Shown one piece after another: positions 4,501 to 5,559 of a stretch of 5,559 nucleotides of DNA (position 1 is its first letter; each line of letters opens with the position of its first letter). The stretch spans positions 1 through 5,559 of the forward strand of contig JAGOBN010000319.1 in NCBI GenBank assembly GCA_017999235.1, read 5' to 3'. The translations under genes were made by a program, and so were the position numbers. The stretch comes from Anaerolineales bacterium. GTDB taxonomy: Bacteria > Chloroflexota > Anaerolineae > Anaerolineales > UBA6663. Below the pieces are notes generated by a model. That model had not been told where the DNA came from, ran no database searches, and saw only the letters and a program-made list of their open reading frames with translations.

Positions 4501-5559
4501 ATGCCCCGACTGTCTGCTTGGGTACTCATGATCTGCGGCTTGTGGATCTTTCTCGCCGCGCCGGCGCGGCCCGCCCGGGGGCAGACGCCGCTGGTGCAGG
4601 TGTTGGACGCGCGCCAGGCGCCGCTGACGGAATTGGTGGATGGCAACGCCATCAGCTTGAAGCTGACCTTGCCGCAGGCGGTCAGCGCCAGCACGCCGGT
4701 GGATTTTCGGCTGGCCGGCCTGGAGGCCTCCGTCGCCGGCTGCGCCATCCCGGCCGGTGAAAACGCCTGCCAGACGGCGGCCTTCCCGGCCCTGGGCTGG
4801 GCCTGGGATGCATCCGGCGCGCGCCAAACCCAGCGCGTGGTCCAGGCGCAGTCCGCCGGGCAGGGGCTCGGGGAGAGCGCGGCACTGACTATCCGCCCGC
4901 GCCCGGTGGTGCTGGTGCATGGCTTCAATTCCAATTGGGAAACCTGGACCGCGTATCTGGGAGCCGAGGGCTACCTGGCCGCCCACGCCCTGGCGGGCTA
5001 TGCCGTGGGCGATGGACAGGTGGCCGGCGCGCTGAACACCGGCGGCCTGGCCGCGCCGCTGGCGCGCACCAATTCCATCGCGCAAAATGCCGAGATTCTG
5101 GGCGCCTATATCCGCAACGTGCAGCAAGCCACCGGCGCTGAGCAGGTGGATGTAGTGGTTCACAGCATGGGCGGGATGATCACGCGCTATTACCTGGACC
5201 GGGTGATGACCACGCGCAACGTCGCCCAGTTGATTATCCTGGGGACGCCGATGGGCGGATCATCGTGCGCCATCCTGCCGGCGGCGCTGGGCCTGCTGCT
5301 GCCCGCCACGCTGGAGATCCAGCCCAGCTACATGCAGGGCATCTTTAATCCGCAGATCACGCGCCGGCAGGGCGTCCCCTTCCACGCCCTGGCCGGCACC
5401 AAACTGCTTGAGTCGGTGCAATCCCCCTGCACCGATGTGCCTTCCGATCTGGTCGTGCCGGTCGCGAGCGTCAAGGCCATTCCGATGCCGGTGCGGGAGA
5501 TGGCCTTGCTGCACACCGACCTGAATGCCGCGCCCGAAGTGTTTACTGAATTTGTGCTG
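4501..5559 (+). CDS. Secreted alpha/beta-hydrolase, triacylglycerol lipase/esterase-like (C-terminus beyond the window)
   Basis: 353 codons are open to the window end with no stop, so the protein is cut at or near its C-terminus. Residues 1-27 form a signal peptide (Arg3, a hydrophobic core at 7-20, then an Ala/Pro-rich cleavage region), so it is exported. Residues about 30-130 look like a small beta-rich domain with a Cys pair (C81, C90) that could be disulfide-bonded. The hydrolase domain begins with the oxyanion-hole strand 'VVLVHGFNSNW' (136-146). The nucleophile elbow 'VVHSMGG' (219-225) gives Ser222; 'GTPMGG' (248-253), Asp316 in 'SDLVVP' and His338 in 'LLHTDL' complete a plausible triad, as in lipase and PGAP1-like esterases. 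C256 and C310 could form a second disulfide. The start has GAGGAA 8 nt upstream. It likely hydrolyses acyl esters outside the cell, possibly feeding the acyl-CoA and acyltransferase genes nearby; the substrate is not known. Confidence 0.9.
   Translation, partial: MPRLSAWVLMICGLWIFLAAPARPARGQTPLVQVLDARQAPLTELVDGNAISLKLTLPQAVSASTPVDFRLAGLEASVAGCAIPAGENACQTAAFPALGWAWDASGARQTQRVVQAQSAGQGLGESAALTIRPRPVVLVHGFNSNWETWTAYLGAEGYLAAHALAGYAVGDGQVAGALNTGGLAAPLARTNSIAQNAEILGAYIRNVQQATGAEQVDVVVHSMGGMITRYYLDRVMTTRNVAQLIILGTPMGGSSCAILPAALGLLLPATLEIQPSYMQGIFNPQITRRQGVPFHALAGTKLLESVQSPCTDVPSDLVVPVASVKAIPMPVREMALLHTDLNAAPEVFTEFVL

Noticed and set aside
4441..5163. Minus-strand open frame (240 codons) opposite the lipase gene
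   Set aside because: The plus strand encodes a signal peptide, HG motif and serine elbow in frame; the reverse frame shows only compositional bias.

Overview
The window is GC-rich bacterial DNA, roughly two thirds G+C by eye, with strong use of G/C-ending codons and densely packed genes. The organism is probably a member of the Chloroflexota. This rests on the mix of high GC, a MntR/DtxR-type regulator, paired PlsY-like acyltransferases with 'GSGRTGxTN' instead of the usual 'GSGNxGATN' motif, a racemase-like CaiB/BaiF protein and a secreted lipase. It is an inference from style, since no rRNA or marker gene is present.

Left block (1-1245, minus strand): a DtxR/MntR-family metal-dependent repressor (506-1171) is followed 31 nt later by a multi-pass membrane protein resembling the DUF6796 family (1-474, running off the window edge). 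The pair has a near-perfect sigma-70 promoter (TTGACA, 17 bp, TATACT). A perfect 18-bp palindrome with the TTTAGG/CCTAAA arms typical of DtxR-family operators sits just past the predicted transcription start, so metal-dependent autoregulation is likely.

Middle block (1263-3096): diverging from the repressor is a JAMM/M67 metalloprotease (1276-1695) with a consensus TATAAT placed so that its mRNA could be leaderless. A PlsY-family glycerol-3-phosphate acyltransferase (1774-2421) follows on the same strand. It converges tail to tail, 39 nt apart, on a second PlsY paralogue (2461-3096, minus). Both copies keep much of the PlsY fold and motifs but share the same two substitutions at conserved active-site positions: Ala for the GGKG lysine and Leu for the C-terminal histidine.

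Right block (3097-5559): the second PlsY lies 28 nt downstream of a CaiB/BaiF family III CoA-transferase that looks like an alpha-methylacyl-CoA racemase (3125-4231, minus), probably in one operon. A 269-nt divergent intergenic region with a 25-bp inverted repeat separates it from a secreted alpha/beta-hydrolase lipase (4501-5559, plus), which is cut by the window end before its stop codon.

Taken together, the right two thirds has a lipid theme: extracellular ester hydrolysis, acyl-CoA alpha-methyl epimerisation or CoA transfer, and acylation of glycerol-3-phosphate. The left third is a metal-homeostasis regulatory unit. No tRNA, rRNA, CRISPR array, insertion sequence or phage gene was found. 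The region looks like ordinary chromosome; the most unusual points are the altered PlsY pair and the well-defined repressor promoter/operator.
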